A stretch of 14,373 bases of DNA from Pseudomonadota bacterium (GTDB taxonomy: Bacteria; Pseudomonadota; Alphaproteobacteria; Reyranellales; Reyranellaceae), in contig JAEZHS010000469.1 in NCBI GenBank assembly GCA_023436825.1, positions 1 through 14,373 on the forward strand, read 5' to 3'. This document shows, in pieces, positions 8,662 to 14,373 of this stretch. Made by a program: the position numbers and the translations under genes. How positions within the stretch are numbered: position 1 is the stretch's first letter; each line of letters opens with the position of its first letter. The notes below the pieces were generated by a model. The model made no database searches. It worked only from the letters and a program-made list of their open reading frames with translations, and was not told the DNA's origin.

Positions 8662-8889
8662 CTAACGCGCAGGTCCAACGTCTGCAGATGTCAGAGTTTT
8701 GGGCACATCGCCCTGATGCGCGAGGCGCTTGGCCAGGGCGGCCGCGGCCTGGTCGGCGGTGAGCTTGGTGTACCGATCAAGCACCTCGTTGATGCTGGCG
8801 ATCGTATGGCCCGTGATCGCCCTGATCTGCTCGCGGACGCAGCCGGCATCGTGGAGGGCGGTAATGCAGGTGTGGGGTAGCACTCGCAT
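8662..8889 (-). pseudogene. Tyrosine recombinase (integrase) C-terminal remnant
   Basis: About 75 residues match the end of phage-type tyrosine integrases: ITALHDAGCVREQIRAITGH followed by SINEVLDRY, with the GH...Y spacing that carries the second catalytic His/Trp region and the nucleophilic Tyr. Full integrases have some 350-400 residues, so the catalytic core N-terminal half and the arm-binding domain are missing. The position where family members have the second catalytic Arg (LRGT or LRKT) reads LPHT, so activity is lost. The same frame stays open to about 9000, but that sequence is not recognisable. The remnant lies 76 bases from the tRNA fragment with its C-terminus toward it. Confidence 0.75.
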
Positions 8890-9214
8890 GGTGAGCCATG
8901 CGGTCGGGATGCGCAGGGGTCGCCGGGGTAGTGCTTCACGGCATACCGCGTCGGGAAGCTCGGAGCGCGTGAGGTTGACAAACCAGTCAAGAACACCAAA
9001 TTACTCTTTATGCAAAGACAGCCCACCCTCTTTCGGATCAAGCTGATCAAAGAATCCTAGCCCCTAGGTTCGGCTGCGTGCGCCCCCGAACCTCGGGGCA
9101 CACTACTCCTTGCATTCCTGCAAAGACTTTCTCGGCGCCCACTTCCACCTACTGTTGTTCAATCGGCAGCGCGAGCGCGCCGAGACTCTTGTTGTCGTCG
9201 AGAAGGTTGCCGAT
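8890..9214. other. Gene-free stretch between integrase remnant and first Rnk gene
   Basis: No convincing gene. It contains the inverted repeat CCTAG-CCC-CTAGG (9056-9068) and a second hairpin, AGGTTCGG (9066-9073) with CCGAACCT (9086-9093). TTGACA at 8975-8980 could be a -35 element, but no good -10 follows at 16-18 bases. The GC content is visibly lower here than in the transporter region. Confidence 0.4.
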
Positions 9215-9622
9215 ATGAGTGAAGCCGTCGAAATCAGCAGAAAGCCAACGATTGTCGTCAGTGACGTAGACTACAAGCGACTCAGCAACCTGGCGCTCGC
9301 TGCGCGGGATCGGTTTCCCGAGGTCGCCGAGGAGCTTCAGGGGGAAATGGCGAGGGCGTCCATCGCTGATGCCGCTGCGATGCCAACCGACGTTGTCACG
9401 ATGGGATCTGTTGTCGAGTTCCGCTCGGGAGCGGGACCCCAAAAGCGCGTCGAGCTTGTCTTTCCGGTCGAAGCCGACATTGCCAAGAACAAGGTCTCCA
9501 TTCTTACGCCAATAGGTGCGGCCCTGATTGGCCTTTCCGCTGGCCAGTCGATTGGCTGGACGGCGAGGGATGGCCGTAGCCAAGAGCTCACCGTCATCAG
9601 GGTCGAGCAGCCCAACAACTAG
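9215..9622 (+). CDS. rnk: Rnk-type nucleoside diphosphate kinase regulator (GreA/GreB-like C-terminal domain)
   Basis: A 135-residue protein. The N-terminal helical part opens with RKPTIVVSDVDYKRL (9-23) and includes PEVAEELQGEMARASI. The C-terminal FKBP-like GreA/GreB domain holds VTMGSVVEFRSG, LVFPVEADIAKNKVSILTPI and GAALIGLSAGQSIGW, all strongly Rnk-like. Rnk binds RNA polymerase near the secondary channel in E. coli and affects nucleoside diphosphate kinase levels. It lacks a long Gre-type coiled coil. The ATG at 9215 has AGAAGG eight bases upstream and gives the family's length, so it is preferred over the extension from 9110. It is the first of three tandem Rnk-like units. Confidence 0.9.
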   Translation: MSEAVEISRKPTIVVSDVDYKRLSNLALAARDRFPEVAEELQGEMARASIADAAAMPTDVVTMGSVVEFRSGAGPQKRVELVFPVEADIAKNKVSILTPIGAALIGLSAGQSIGWTARDGRSQELTVIRVEQPNN

Positions 9623-9710
9623 CCGAGCCGTCGTGCCGGAAGATTCGGCGCGAGGTTCCGCCCTTCAACTGGATAAGTAGTGCCCCTGAACAGGGCGCGG
9701 TGGAGAGAGC

Positions 9711-10271
9711 ATGTCGTCGAAGCAACCACATTGCCAGCTCACAGCCAGAGATTTCACGATTTTGGAGGTGATCCTGGAACGAACTCCTGTTGGGGACCGC
9801 GCGTTCCGCTCTCTCTTGCAGGGGAAATTGTCGTCGGCCAAAGTCGTCTTTCGCGAGGACGTCGATCCGCAGGTTGCGACCATAAACAGCCGGGTCGAAT
9901 ATTCAGTCGATGATGGACCGGTAGACAATCGTATCCTCATCCATGGAGACGATGGCGCCGTCCAGGGCCTCACTCTTCCGATCACGACACTTCGCGGGTT
10001 GGCGTTGTTGGGACTTCGGGCCGACGATGTGATCGTCATCGATCGAGCACACGGCCCGGCGGAAGAAATGCGGCTTCATCGGGTGGCCTATCAGCCAGAA
10101 GCGGCACGTCGGAAAGAGCTGGCGAAACAGCAATTACTCCCCGGCCTAGACGCGCAGTCCGAACGTTCGCAGGTTATCGAATTGGGTCACTTTCGCACAT
10201 CTGCAGCAGTGAACCCCGCAAGGCCAACCGGCGATCCTTCCGACGAGGATCCCGGACCAGAAGCAGCATAG
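9711..10271 (+). CDS. Second Rnk/GreA-like protein with C-terminal extension
   Basis: A 186-residue, more divergent paralogue of the upstream gene. The N-terminal part is LTARDFTILEVILERT and SLLQGKLSSAKVVF; then DPQVATINSRVEYSVDDGP enters the GreA-type domain, with LPITTLRGLALLGLRADDVI matching the LTP-GAALLGL segment of Rnk. About 50 residues after the domain (from about 135) are polar, end in DPSDEDPGPEAA and appear disordered; they are absent from typical Rnk. Start ATG 9711 follows GGAGAGAG. It lies 88 bases after the first copy and probably shares its transcript. The role is inferred to be modulation of RNA polymerase. Confidence 0.8.
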   Translation: MSSKQPHCQLTARDFTILEVILERTPVGDRAFRSLLQGKLSSAKVVFREDVDPQVATINSRVEYSVDDGPVDNRILIHGDDGAVQGLTLPITTLRGLALLGLRADDVIVIDRAHGPAEEMRLHRVAYQPEAARRKELAKQQLLPGLDAQSERSQVIELGHFRTSAAVNPARPTGDPSDEDPGPEAA

Positions 10272-10294
10272 AGCGGCTGCAGTGTTGCGAGAGG

Positions 10295-10510
10295 TTGAGG
10301 TCCCGAATTGCCCTTCGACTGCGCATTGCGCCTGTACGCGTCCTCCGCGGATCGGCTAGCGAGGAAGTACTGGAGTTCCTCGAGCAGGAACTCGCGCGCG
10401 CCAACTTGGTAGGCGACGACGAACTCGATCCGCAGGTCGCCGCGATCGGCCGGACTGTCCTGTATCGCGAAACCGTCCTGAATGTAAGAAAGGTCGGGAT
10501 CCTCTCCTTT
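10295..10510 (+). pseudogene. Third Rnk-like copy, truncated
   Basis: The reading frame beginning at TTG 10295 contains VLEFLEQELARANLVGDD and ELDPQVAAIGRTVLYRE, which align with the second copy (shared DPQVA-I block, same spacing to the domain entry). Similarity ends near 10510, in the first strands of the Gre-like domain. The frame then runs on to 10609, antisense to the 3' end of speE, in sequence that no longer resembles the family. There is no ATG and no good ribosome-binding site. It is most likely a decayed tandem duplicate. Confidence 0.6.
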
Positions 10511-10542
10511 CGATCATGCGCCGGTGAAGTCGCAGATCTCCT

Positions 10543-11442
10543 TCATCTCCCTTGTCGCGACTTGAGTACGTCGCTGCACAGGTTTCTGTGCAGTGATTGC
10601 GGCTTCTGACGAGGGGTGTAGCCCGCTGCCAATGTGAACGCAGCTCCATGAATGTCCGGCGTATAGTAGCTTGTGCGCAGCCGCAGTCGCCGATCACGCT
10701 CCCGCAGAGTCTTGATCGCCGGCAGTAGTGCTTTGTCGCTCTCCCCCGCAGCGATCAGGGCCAGAGTTCCTCCCGCATAAGTGGGAACAGGTGCGAGATA
10801 CGGTCGGACGGCCTGGAATGACGAGGCAAGTCGGCCGCACACGCCTCCCAGCTGCTCTGGATTGAAAGAGGAGGCGCCGCTTTGGAGCGCGATCACGCCG
10901 CCCGGTCGAAGCAAGGACCGGCAGCACTCATAAAATGTTTTCGTAAACAGCTGTTCGCCAGGCCCAATGGGGTCTGTGGAGTCTACGATAACGACGTCGA
11001 ACATCGAATCCGTTTGCGTCACATACTCAACCCCATCTCCAATGAGGAGACTGACACGAGGGTCCTCGAACGCTTGCCCCGAGACCTGCGGGAAGAAGCG
11101 TTTCGACAGCTGGATGATGTCATCGTCGATCTCAACCATCACGACTTGTTCCACGGGATGCTTGAGTACCTCCTTCAGTGTGCCGCCGTCCCCTCCACCG
11201 ATAAGCAGCACACGCCCGACCGAGCCGTGCGCCATCAGCGGCACGTGTGCAAGCATCTCGTGGTAGACATGGTTGTCACGGTCGGTCAGCTGAACGATAC
11301 CATCCAGGACCAGCACGCGACCAAACAACCGGTTTTCAAATATCAGGACATTCTGAAACTTGGTCTTGCCGCTGTACAACTGGCGGTCAATCGTGAAGAC
11401 CTGCGCGTGGTGCTCGCAAAGCTTTTCCTGAAACACCTTCAT
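10543..11442 (-). CDS. speE: Spermidine synthase
   Basis: Transfers the aminopropyl group of decarboxylated S-adenosylmethionine to putrescine, giving spermidine. Length 299 residues, normal for SpeE plus a tail of about 20. It shows the N-terminal beta domain (VLDGIVQLTDRDNHVYHEML, with Tyr60-His61-Glu62), the nucleotide-binding IGGGDGGTLKE (81-91), VEIDDDII, GDGVEY and the catalytic-loop VDSTDPIGPGEQLF with Asp154. The ATG at 11440-11442 has a GAGGAG upstream and overlaps the speD stop by four bases (ATGA), which implies translational coupling. The C-terminus after AAGYTPRQ is atypical. The gene converges on the broken Rnk copy. Confidence 0.95.
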   Translation of the reverse strand: MKVFQEKLCEHHAQVFTIDRQLYSGKTKFQNVLIFENRLFGRVLVLDGIVQLTDRDNHVYHEMLAHVPLMAHGSVGRVLLIGGGDGGTLKEVLKHPVEQVVMVEIDDDIIQLSKRFFPQVSGQAFEDPRVSLLIGDGVEYVTQTDSMFDVVIVDSTDPIGPGEQLFTKTFYECCRSLLRPGGVIALQSGASSFNPEQLGGVCGRLASSFQAVRPYLAPVPTYAGGTLALIAAGESDKALLPAIKTLRERDRRLRLRTSYYTPDIHGAAFTLAAGYTPRQKPQSLHRNLCSDVLKSRQGR

Positions 11443-11948
11443 GGCATTACTCCTCGCCTGTGCTCCGTGACGGTCCACATGCGAGGGGCAAAGGCGTGCT
11501 TGAGCACCGTGATCGCTTTGTGTGGATCGGCGTCGCCGCACATGAATACGTCGACCGCCGCGTAGGCGTGCTCCGGCCAGGTATGGATCGAAATGTGGCT
11601 TTCTGCGAGCGCAGCCACGCCGGTAATGCCTCCGCTCGGTGTGAAGCAATGAAGGTCCAGCTTGAGAAGGGTCGCGCCCGCTGCCGCCACGGATTCGCGT
11701 AGCGCTACCTCGACCACTTCGACCTTATCGAGATGGGATGCATGCCAGAGATCGACGATAAGATGCGTTCCGGCAAAGCGCAGGCCATCCCGCTCTACGA
11801 AGTGGTCGGGCGCGTCGCCCGCGCCGTTCGTCACGCCGTGCGAGGCTGCTTCCGGATTGAGCCGCTCAGCATGGTCGGCACGCCTGCTTTTGTGAGAAAT
11901 GTGCTGAGGGCCGCAGAGCGGGGCCACGCTGACGCGATTGTTTTCCAT
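11439..11948 (-). CDS. speD: S-adenosylmethionine decarboxylase proenzyme (prokaryotic class 1B)
   Basis: Makes the aminopropyl donor for SpeE. The self-cleavage motif LAESHISIHTWPEH is intact: cleavage between Glu116 and Ser117 makes the pyruvoyl group, and His122 and Cys137 sit at +5 and +20, as in the Thermotoga enzyme. The conserved core begins at about LRFAGTHLIVDL (56-67). The 169-residue length exceeds the usual 120-130 because of some 50 extra N-terminal residues that resemble nothing I know. The long start ATG 11946-11948 is kept because AGAGGA lies just upstream and no good internal start is seen. It is the first gene of the speD-speE pair. Confidence 0.93.
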   Translation of the reverse strand: MENNRVSVAPLCGPQHISHKSRRADHAERLNPEAASHGVTNGAGDAPDHFVERDGLRFAGTHLIVDLWHASHLDKVEVVEVALRESVAAAGATLLKLDLHCFTPSGGITGVAALAESHISIHTWPEHAYAAVDVFMCGDADPHKAITVLKHAFAPRMWTVTEHRRGVMP

Positions 11949-11981
11949 TCGATCCTCTACGTCGCATGCGGAATGCTCAGG

Positions 11982-11993
11982 GCGAACGTTCGC
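11982..11993. promoter_or_regulatory. Perfect 12-base palindrome upstream of speD
   Basis: GCGAACGTTCGC lies 34 bases before the speD start and reads the same on both strands. An eight-base palindrome CGCATGCG follows at 11963-11970. It could be an operator, but no factor is recognised. The core CGAACGTTCGCA also occurs inside the second Rnk gene at 10160-10171, so chance cannot be excluded. Confidence 0.35.
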
Positions 11994-12103
11994 AAGAAGG
12001 TGCGGACGTCCGAGGTCTTAGGTGAGGAAACAACGCAACGTCGATGTCCTTGCCGCTGCGGTTGGGTTGAATTGTCCTGTCAGTGCCCAGCCTGTCGCCC
12101 GGC

Positions 12104-12307
12104 TTAGGCAGCGTCTGGACCATGGGAACCCGGGTTGTCGTCATCATGGTCGGGACGGCCTTGCTGGTGTTGTCGAGTGGCCTCCCCGGGCTGAATTGTC
12201 GGCGGCTGTCGCTCCTCTCGAGCGACTAATCGAAGAGTGGGTCGCCTGTTGTTTTTGGCTGTGCTTGATCCTTTGGAAGCGATTGTTGTGTCGGACTTGT
12301 CGTTCAT
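12104..12307 (-). CDS. Hypothetical small hydrophilic protein
   Basis: A 67-residue reading frame opening with MNDKSDTTIASKGSS, followed by a basic NNRRPTLRLVAREERQPP block and a Gln/Asp/His-rich tail. ATG 12305-12307 has AAGG seven bases upstream. No membrane segment or domain is seen, and it is predicted to be disordered. It is upstream of speD on the same strand but 155 bases away. I do not recognise it. The stretch 11949-12640 otherwise lacks a confident gene, and a chance frame is possible. Confidence 0.35.
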   Translation of the reverse strand: MNDKSDTTIASKGSSTAKNNRRPTLRLVAREERQPPTIQPGEATRQHQQGRPDHDDDNPGSHGPDAA

Positions 12308-12640
12308 AGCGCACCTTTTCTTCCGCAGCGGACTTGGTCCGGCGGATAATGGATCTCGATAGGCGCCAGCACCGGGCCATGGCCTGGTGCAGGTCGAACA
12401 AACTTCTGGAGAATGCGCCGTAGGGCTGCTGGGCGCCGACCACCAGGATCACGACCAACTTCAACGTGGTATGAAAGGCCCCGAACTCGCTATACGACGG
12501 CGCGCGCTGAGCTCGGGGCTAGTTGCCCGCGATCAGACTGCCTGCGTGACGCAGACCTTGAAGTGTCGCAAAGCTTAACATCATGTCGTAGGATCTAAGC
12601 TCTCGCAGCGGGAAATCCAATGCGACATAGCCGCCGCAAA
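12308..12640. other. Gene-free stretch before the PtsN-like gene
   Basis: No supported gene. A minus-strand frame from a TTG at about 12464 opens with a hydrophobic KLVVILVVGAQQPYGAF, then turns basic, but it has no good start or family match. I see no tRNA-like fold, strong terminator or repeat here. It probably holds eroded sequence and the 3' region of the PtsN-like gene. Confidence 0.3.
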
Positions 12641-13141
12641 TCAGGCTGCGTGACTCCGGTCTGGCGGCGGATCCTTTCCGCGCCAAGAATCGGTGGTCAG
12701 GATCACGTGAGCTGCCTCCAAGGTGTTTTCGGCGCGCAGGAGAGCGACGACGTCGCGGTTGCGGAATCGCCGGGCTACGCAGGAAAGCGCACGCAAGAGA
12801 GTGTCCGGATCCTTGTCTGGAGCGAGGAGGAGCAACACCAGATCCGCAAGCCGCCCGTCGGCAGCCCCAAAGTCGACCGGCTGCTTTAGCCGCGCGAACA
12901 CGCCGATCGGTTTCACAAGGCCCGGCACGATGGCATGAGGAAACGCAATCCCGCGTCCGATTCCGAAGGTCGTCAGGTCCTCCCGCTCCAGAACGCTCCG
13001 CAGGACGAGCTCATAGTCCAGTCCACTCTTTCTCGCGGCAATGAAGGAAAGCTTCTCAATCACCTGACGCTTGTTCCCCGCATAGAGCGTCGGAACTACC
13101 CGATCTGGCGTCACCAGATCGACCATCCGAATCGACGACAT
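12641..13141 (-). CDS. EIIA(Ntr)/PtsN-like phosphotransferase-domain protein
   Basis: A 166-residue cytoplasmic protein with the PTS EIIA type 2 fold used in the nitrogen-related PTS. It takes a phosphate from NPr on a histidine; known EIIA(Ntr) proteins regulate potassium transport, sigma factors and the stringent response. The motif GIGRGIAFPHAIVPGL places the active-site His at residue 69 (His73 in E. coli). GVFARLKQPVDFGAADG, DLVLLLLAPDKD and LLRALSCVARRF follow the family pattern. ATG 13139-13141 is preceded by AGGAAG. It is not beside rpoN or hpf, where the housekeeping ptsN normally sits, so I read it as an accessory paralogue. Confidence 0.88.
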   Translation of the reverse strand: MSSIRMVDLVTPDRVVPTLYAGNKRQVIEKLSFIAARKSGLDYELVLRSVLEREDLTTFGIGRGIAFPHAIVPGLVKPIGVFARLKQPVDFGAADGRLADLVLLLLAPDKDPDTLLRALSCVARRFRNRDVVALLRAENTLEAAHVILTTDSWRGKDPPPDRSHAA

Positions 13142-13204
13142 TTCTTCCTGACCTGCGTACAGTTTCCTTGCGGGGGGCCGAAGTCGGCATCTGCGTGGTG
13201 AAGC

Positions 13205-13339
13205 TCAGTGTTCAGTGGGCTTGGTCGCTCCCGCCGGCCTGCGCGTGGGCTTGCTTCTGCCTCGACGACTGAAGCCATCAGGGTCAAGAAACCACACGAA
13301 TGCTATCCAGATCGCCAAGATGATCAGCGTTGCGGTCAT
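13205..13339 (-). CDS. Small single-span membrane protein, 44 residues
   Basis: A short minus-strand gene: ATG 13337-13339, stop TGA 13205-13207. The N-terminus MTATLIILAIWIAFVWFL is one hydrophobic helix of about 16 residues, followed by DPDGFSRRGRSK and a basic, Pro/Thr-rich tail ending in KPTEH. The positive tail suggests that the C-terminus lies in the cytoplasm. A GGGAG sits eight bases before the start, a good ribosome-binding site. It lies 63 bases upstream of the PtsN-like gene on the same strand and may share its transcript. No family is recognised; function unknown. Confidence 0.6.
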   Translation of the reverse strand: MTATLIILAIWIAFVWFLDPDGFSRRGRSKPTRRPAGATKPTEH

Positions 13340-13542
13340 CGCACAACTCCCTGCAGCGCATCCATGGACCCATGACTGCGACAGGCCCTGCCCAGCCCAA
13401 TTTCAAAACGATGTTTGTGGAGTGAGTGAATGCCCGGCCGGTGGAAGCCGTCCGGGCTCTACCCACCAGTGTGAAGGCGACCTGCGCGCAATTGCAAACG
13501 TTGCGGCTTCATACAGTCGATCTGGTGACGCGGCCGCGCAAT

Positions 13543-13728
13543 TCAAGTTGCGATCCCTTGGATCGTGGCGGACGTCGCTTCCTCGGCGGCCATCCGGCGG
13601 GCGCGTCGCAGTGCTTCCTCCAGAGTCTCGAGAAGCTCCGAGGGCTCAAACGGCTTCTCCATGGAGTGCTATGCGCGAGTGCGCATCGGCTCGCGAGCGA
13701 GTGGCACGTCGTCTTGGTCAGTGATCAT
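13543..13728 (-). pseudogene. Response-regulator receiver-domain remnant with in-frame amber stop
   Basis: In one frame, MITDQDDVPLAREPMRTRA is followed by TAG and HS, then MEKPFEPSELLETLEEALRR. This matches the last third of a CheY-like receiver domain: the MIT-x-x-DD segment after beta-4, a degraded GA-x-x-FL loop and the conserved Lys of KPF, then alpha-5. The Asp pocket and phosphorylation site are missing. A stretch starting at ATG 13660-13662 could still make a 39-residue peptide, but that would not be a working regulator. Confidence 0.5.
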
Positions 13729-13832
13729 AGGGGCCAGGGGAGGACAGGGGCGGGCGGCTGCGGGCGCTCCAAGATGGCGCCAGCAAATTGAGACTCATGA
13801 ATGGCAACATTTGGTGAGGCGGTGGTGGCCAT
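13725..13832 (-). CDS. Possible 35-residue peptide with strong ribosome-binding site
   Basis: ATG 13830-13832 is preceded by AAGGAGGAAGTGAG, the best Shine-Dalgarno in this part of the window. The frame reads MATTASPNVAIHESQFAG, then a Pro-rich end, and stops at 13725-13727. Its stop overlaps the ATG of the receiver remnant (ATGA). It may be the surviving 5' end of a broken gene rather than a real small protein. Confidence 0.3.
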   Translation of the reverse strand: MATTASPNVAIHESQFAGAILERPQPPAPVLPWPL

Positions 13833-13966
13833 CTCACTTCCTCCTTAGCCACAGCCAACCTCCGAGAACCGGCTGGCACACGGCCCTGCGATCCGCATTG
13901 AGATCCGGTCGCCGGAGTCTATGCGCGACGCGCCGCGGCTTGATTCCCCGACGCGCGAGCGACAGA

Positions 13967-14246
13967 TCAAATCTCAAGATCGACATCTTGCGCGATTCGG
14001 CCTTTGCGATGGACGGGCCTCGGGTCGAAGCTGTCTTCAAGTGCAACCTTCGCCAGCGCGTACTCGATCAGCCCGGTATCGGAGGCGATCCCCGGACTTC
14101 TTCTTTGCTGCCGCTATGAGCCCGCGACGAACGTGGCCACCAATCCGGCCATTCTCGCCGCCAAGCAGCCCCAGCTCTCTCGCGGCGGCGACAATCGTCC
14201 GGTGGCGCAGACCCGTACCGCGAATGTCTGGGGCCGGCTTCCGCAT
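13967..14246 (-). pseudogene. Antitoxin-like small protein gene broken by a one-base frameshift
   Basis: Upstream of the break, the frame reads GENGRIGGHVRRGLIAAAKK. After one extra G in the run at 14090-14093 is skipped, it continues as IASDTGLIEYALAKVALEDS, then RKGRIAQDVDLEI and a stop at 13967-13969. The joined protein, about 90 residues, resembles small alphaproteobacterial proteins of the RHH/antitoxin kind with an IEYALAKVALED block and a DLEF-like end. The family name is from memory and is an inference. The start (ATG 14244-14246) is uncertain. No toxin partner is found on its downstream side. Confidence 0.5.
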
Positions 14247-14302
14247 CACGATTGCTGTGCTGAGCCAAACGGAGAATCTGGCCAACGACGTCCTCGTCGA
14301 TT

Positions 14303-14338
14303 CGCCCTCACCCAACCTCTCCCCCTAGCGGGCAGGGC
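14303..14338. repeat. Degenerate single copy of the G/C-tract repeat
   Basis: CCCTCACCCAACCTCTCCCCC matches the reverse complement of the left arm of the 7253-7366 repeat except at one base, then diverges (TAGCGGGC in place of AAGGGGGAG). It sits upstream of the antitoxin-like remnant, near the window edge. Confidence 0.65.
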
Positions 14339-14373
14339 TATCGCATGTGACTGCAAAACCCCGTCATCCCGAC

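Noticed and set aside
8975..9003. Sigma-70-like promoter with TTGACA
   Set aside because: No acceptable -10 element at 16-18 bases, and the TTGAC/GTCAA inverted repeat alone is weak evidence.
9035..9050. Possible FNR/FixK box
   Set aside because: The two TTGAT half-sites on the minus strand are direct, not inverted, repeats, so the site does not fit TTGAT-N4-ATCAA.
9110..9214. Longer start for the first Rnk gene
   Set aside because: The extra residues do not resemble the family, and ATG 9215 has a good ribosome-binding site and normal length.
10160..10171. Second CGAACGTTCGCA copy as a shared operator with the speD site
   Set aside because: It lies inside coding sequence of the second Rnk gene; a single 12-base match between two places in 14 kb is expected by chance.
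12144..12464. Minus-strand frame of 106 codons with a hydrophobic start
   Set aside because: TTG start without a ribosome-binding site, overlaps another candidate small frame, no family resemblance.
13833..13966. PIN-type toxin partner for the antitoxin-like remnant
   Set aside because: No frame downstream of the remnant on its strand resembles a toxin.

Overview
The window looks like a chromosome segment from a GC-rich alphaproteobacterium, probably of the Hyphomicrobiales or Rhodospirillales type. This rests on the strong G/C third-position bias, the DUF1127 small protein, the GcvA-like LysR regulator, the KamA-like aminomutase and the CUT1 sugar transporter. The genus is not determined.

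Left part (1-8530) is dense, high-GC and ordinary in layout. It begins with ada (minus strand, running off the left edge), a DUF1127 protein upstream of it, and a divergent LysR regulator. Next come a PCu(A)C-fold protein that has lost most copper ligands and a convergent KamA/EpmB-type radical-SAM aminomutase. The part ends with a complete ABC importer: permease, permease, binding protein, ATPase. The binding-protein and ATPase genes are separated by two inverted copies of a short G/C-tract repeat (REPIN-like). A degenerate single copy of the same repeat lies at the right edge of the window.

Junction (about 8527-8890): the stop codon of the ATPase gene lies inside a 3' fragment of a class II tRNA, tRNA-Leu(CAA), covering anticodon loop to CCA. 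A decayed tyrosine recombinase follows at once. This is the usual signature of integration at a tRNA gene. The DNA to the right is visibly lower in GC and rich in gene fragments, so it reads as an old, eroding genomic island.

Right part (8890-14373) holds two intact Rnk/GreA-type genes plus a broken third copy in tandem, a translationally coupled speD-speE pair for spermidine synthesis, an accessory PtsN-like EIIA(Ntr) protein, and a 44-residue single-span membrane protein. It also holds remnants of a response regulator (in-frame amber stop) and of an antitoxin-like protein (one-base frameshift). The surviving genes concern polyamines, transcription elongation/nucleotide control and nitrogen-PTS signalling, so the cargo looks like stress or metabolic adjustment. 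I see no transposase, CRISPR array, rRNA or complete tRNA. No clearly new multi-gene system is proven here; the best leads are the island junction, the Rnk trio and the ligand-poor PCu(A)C protein.
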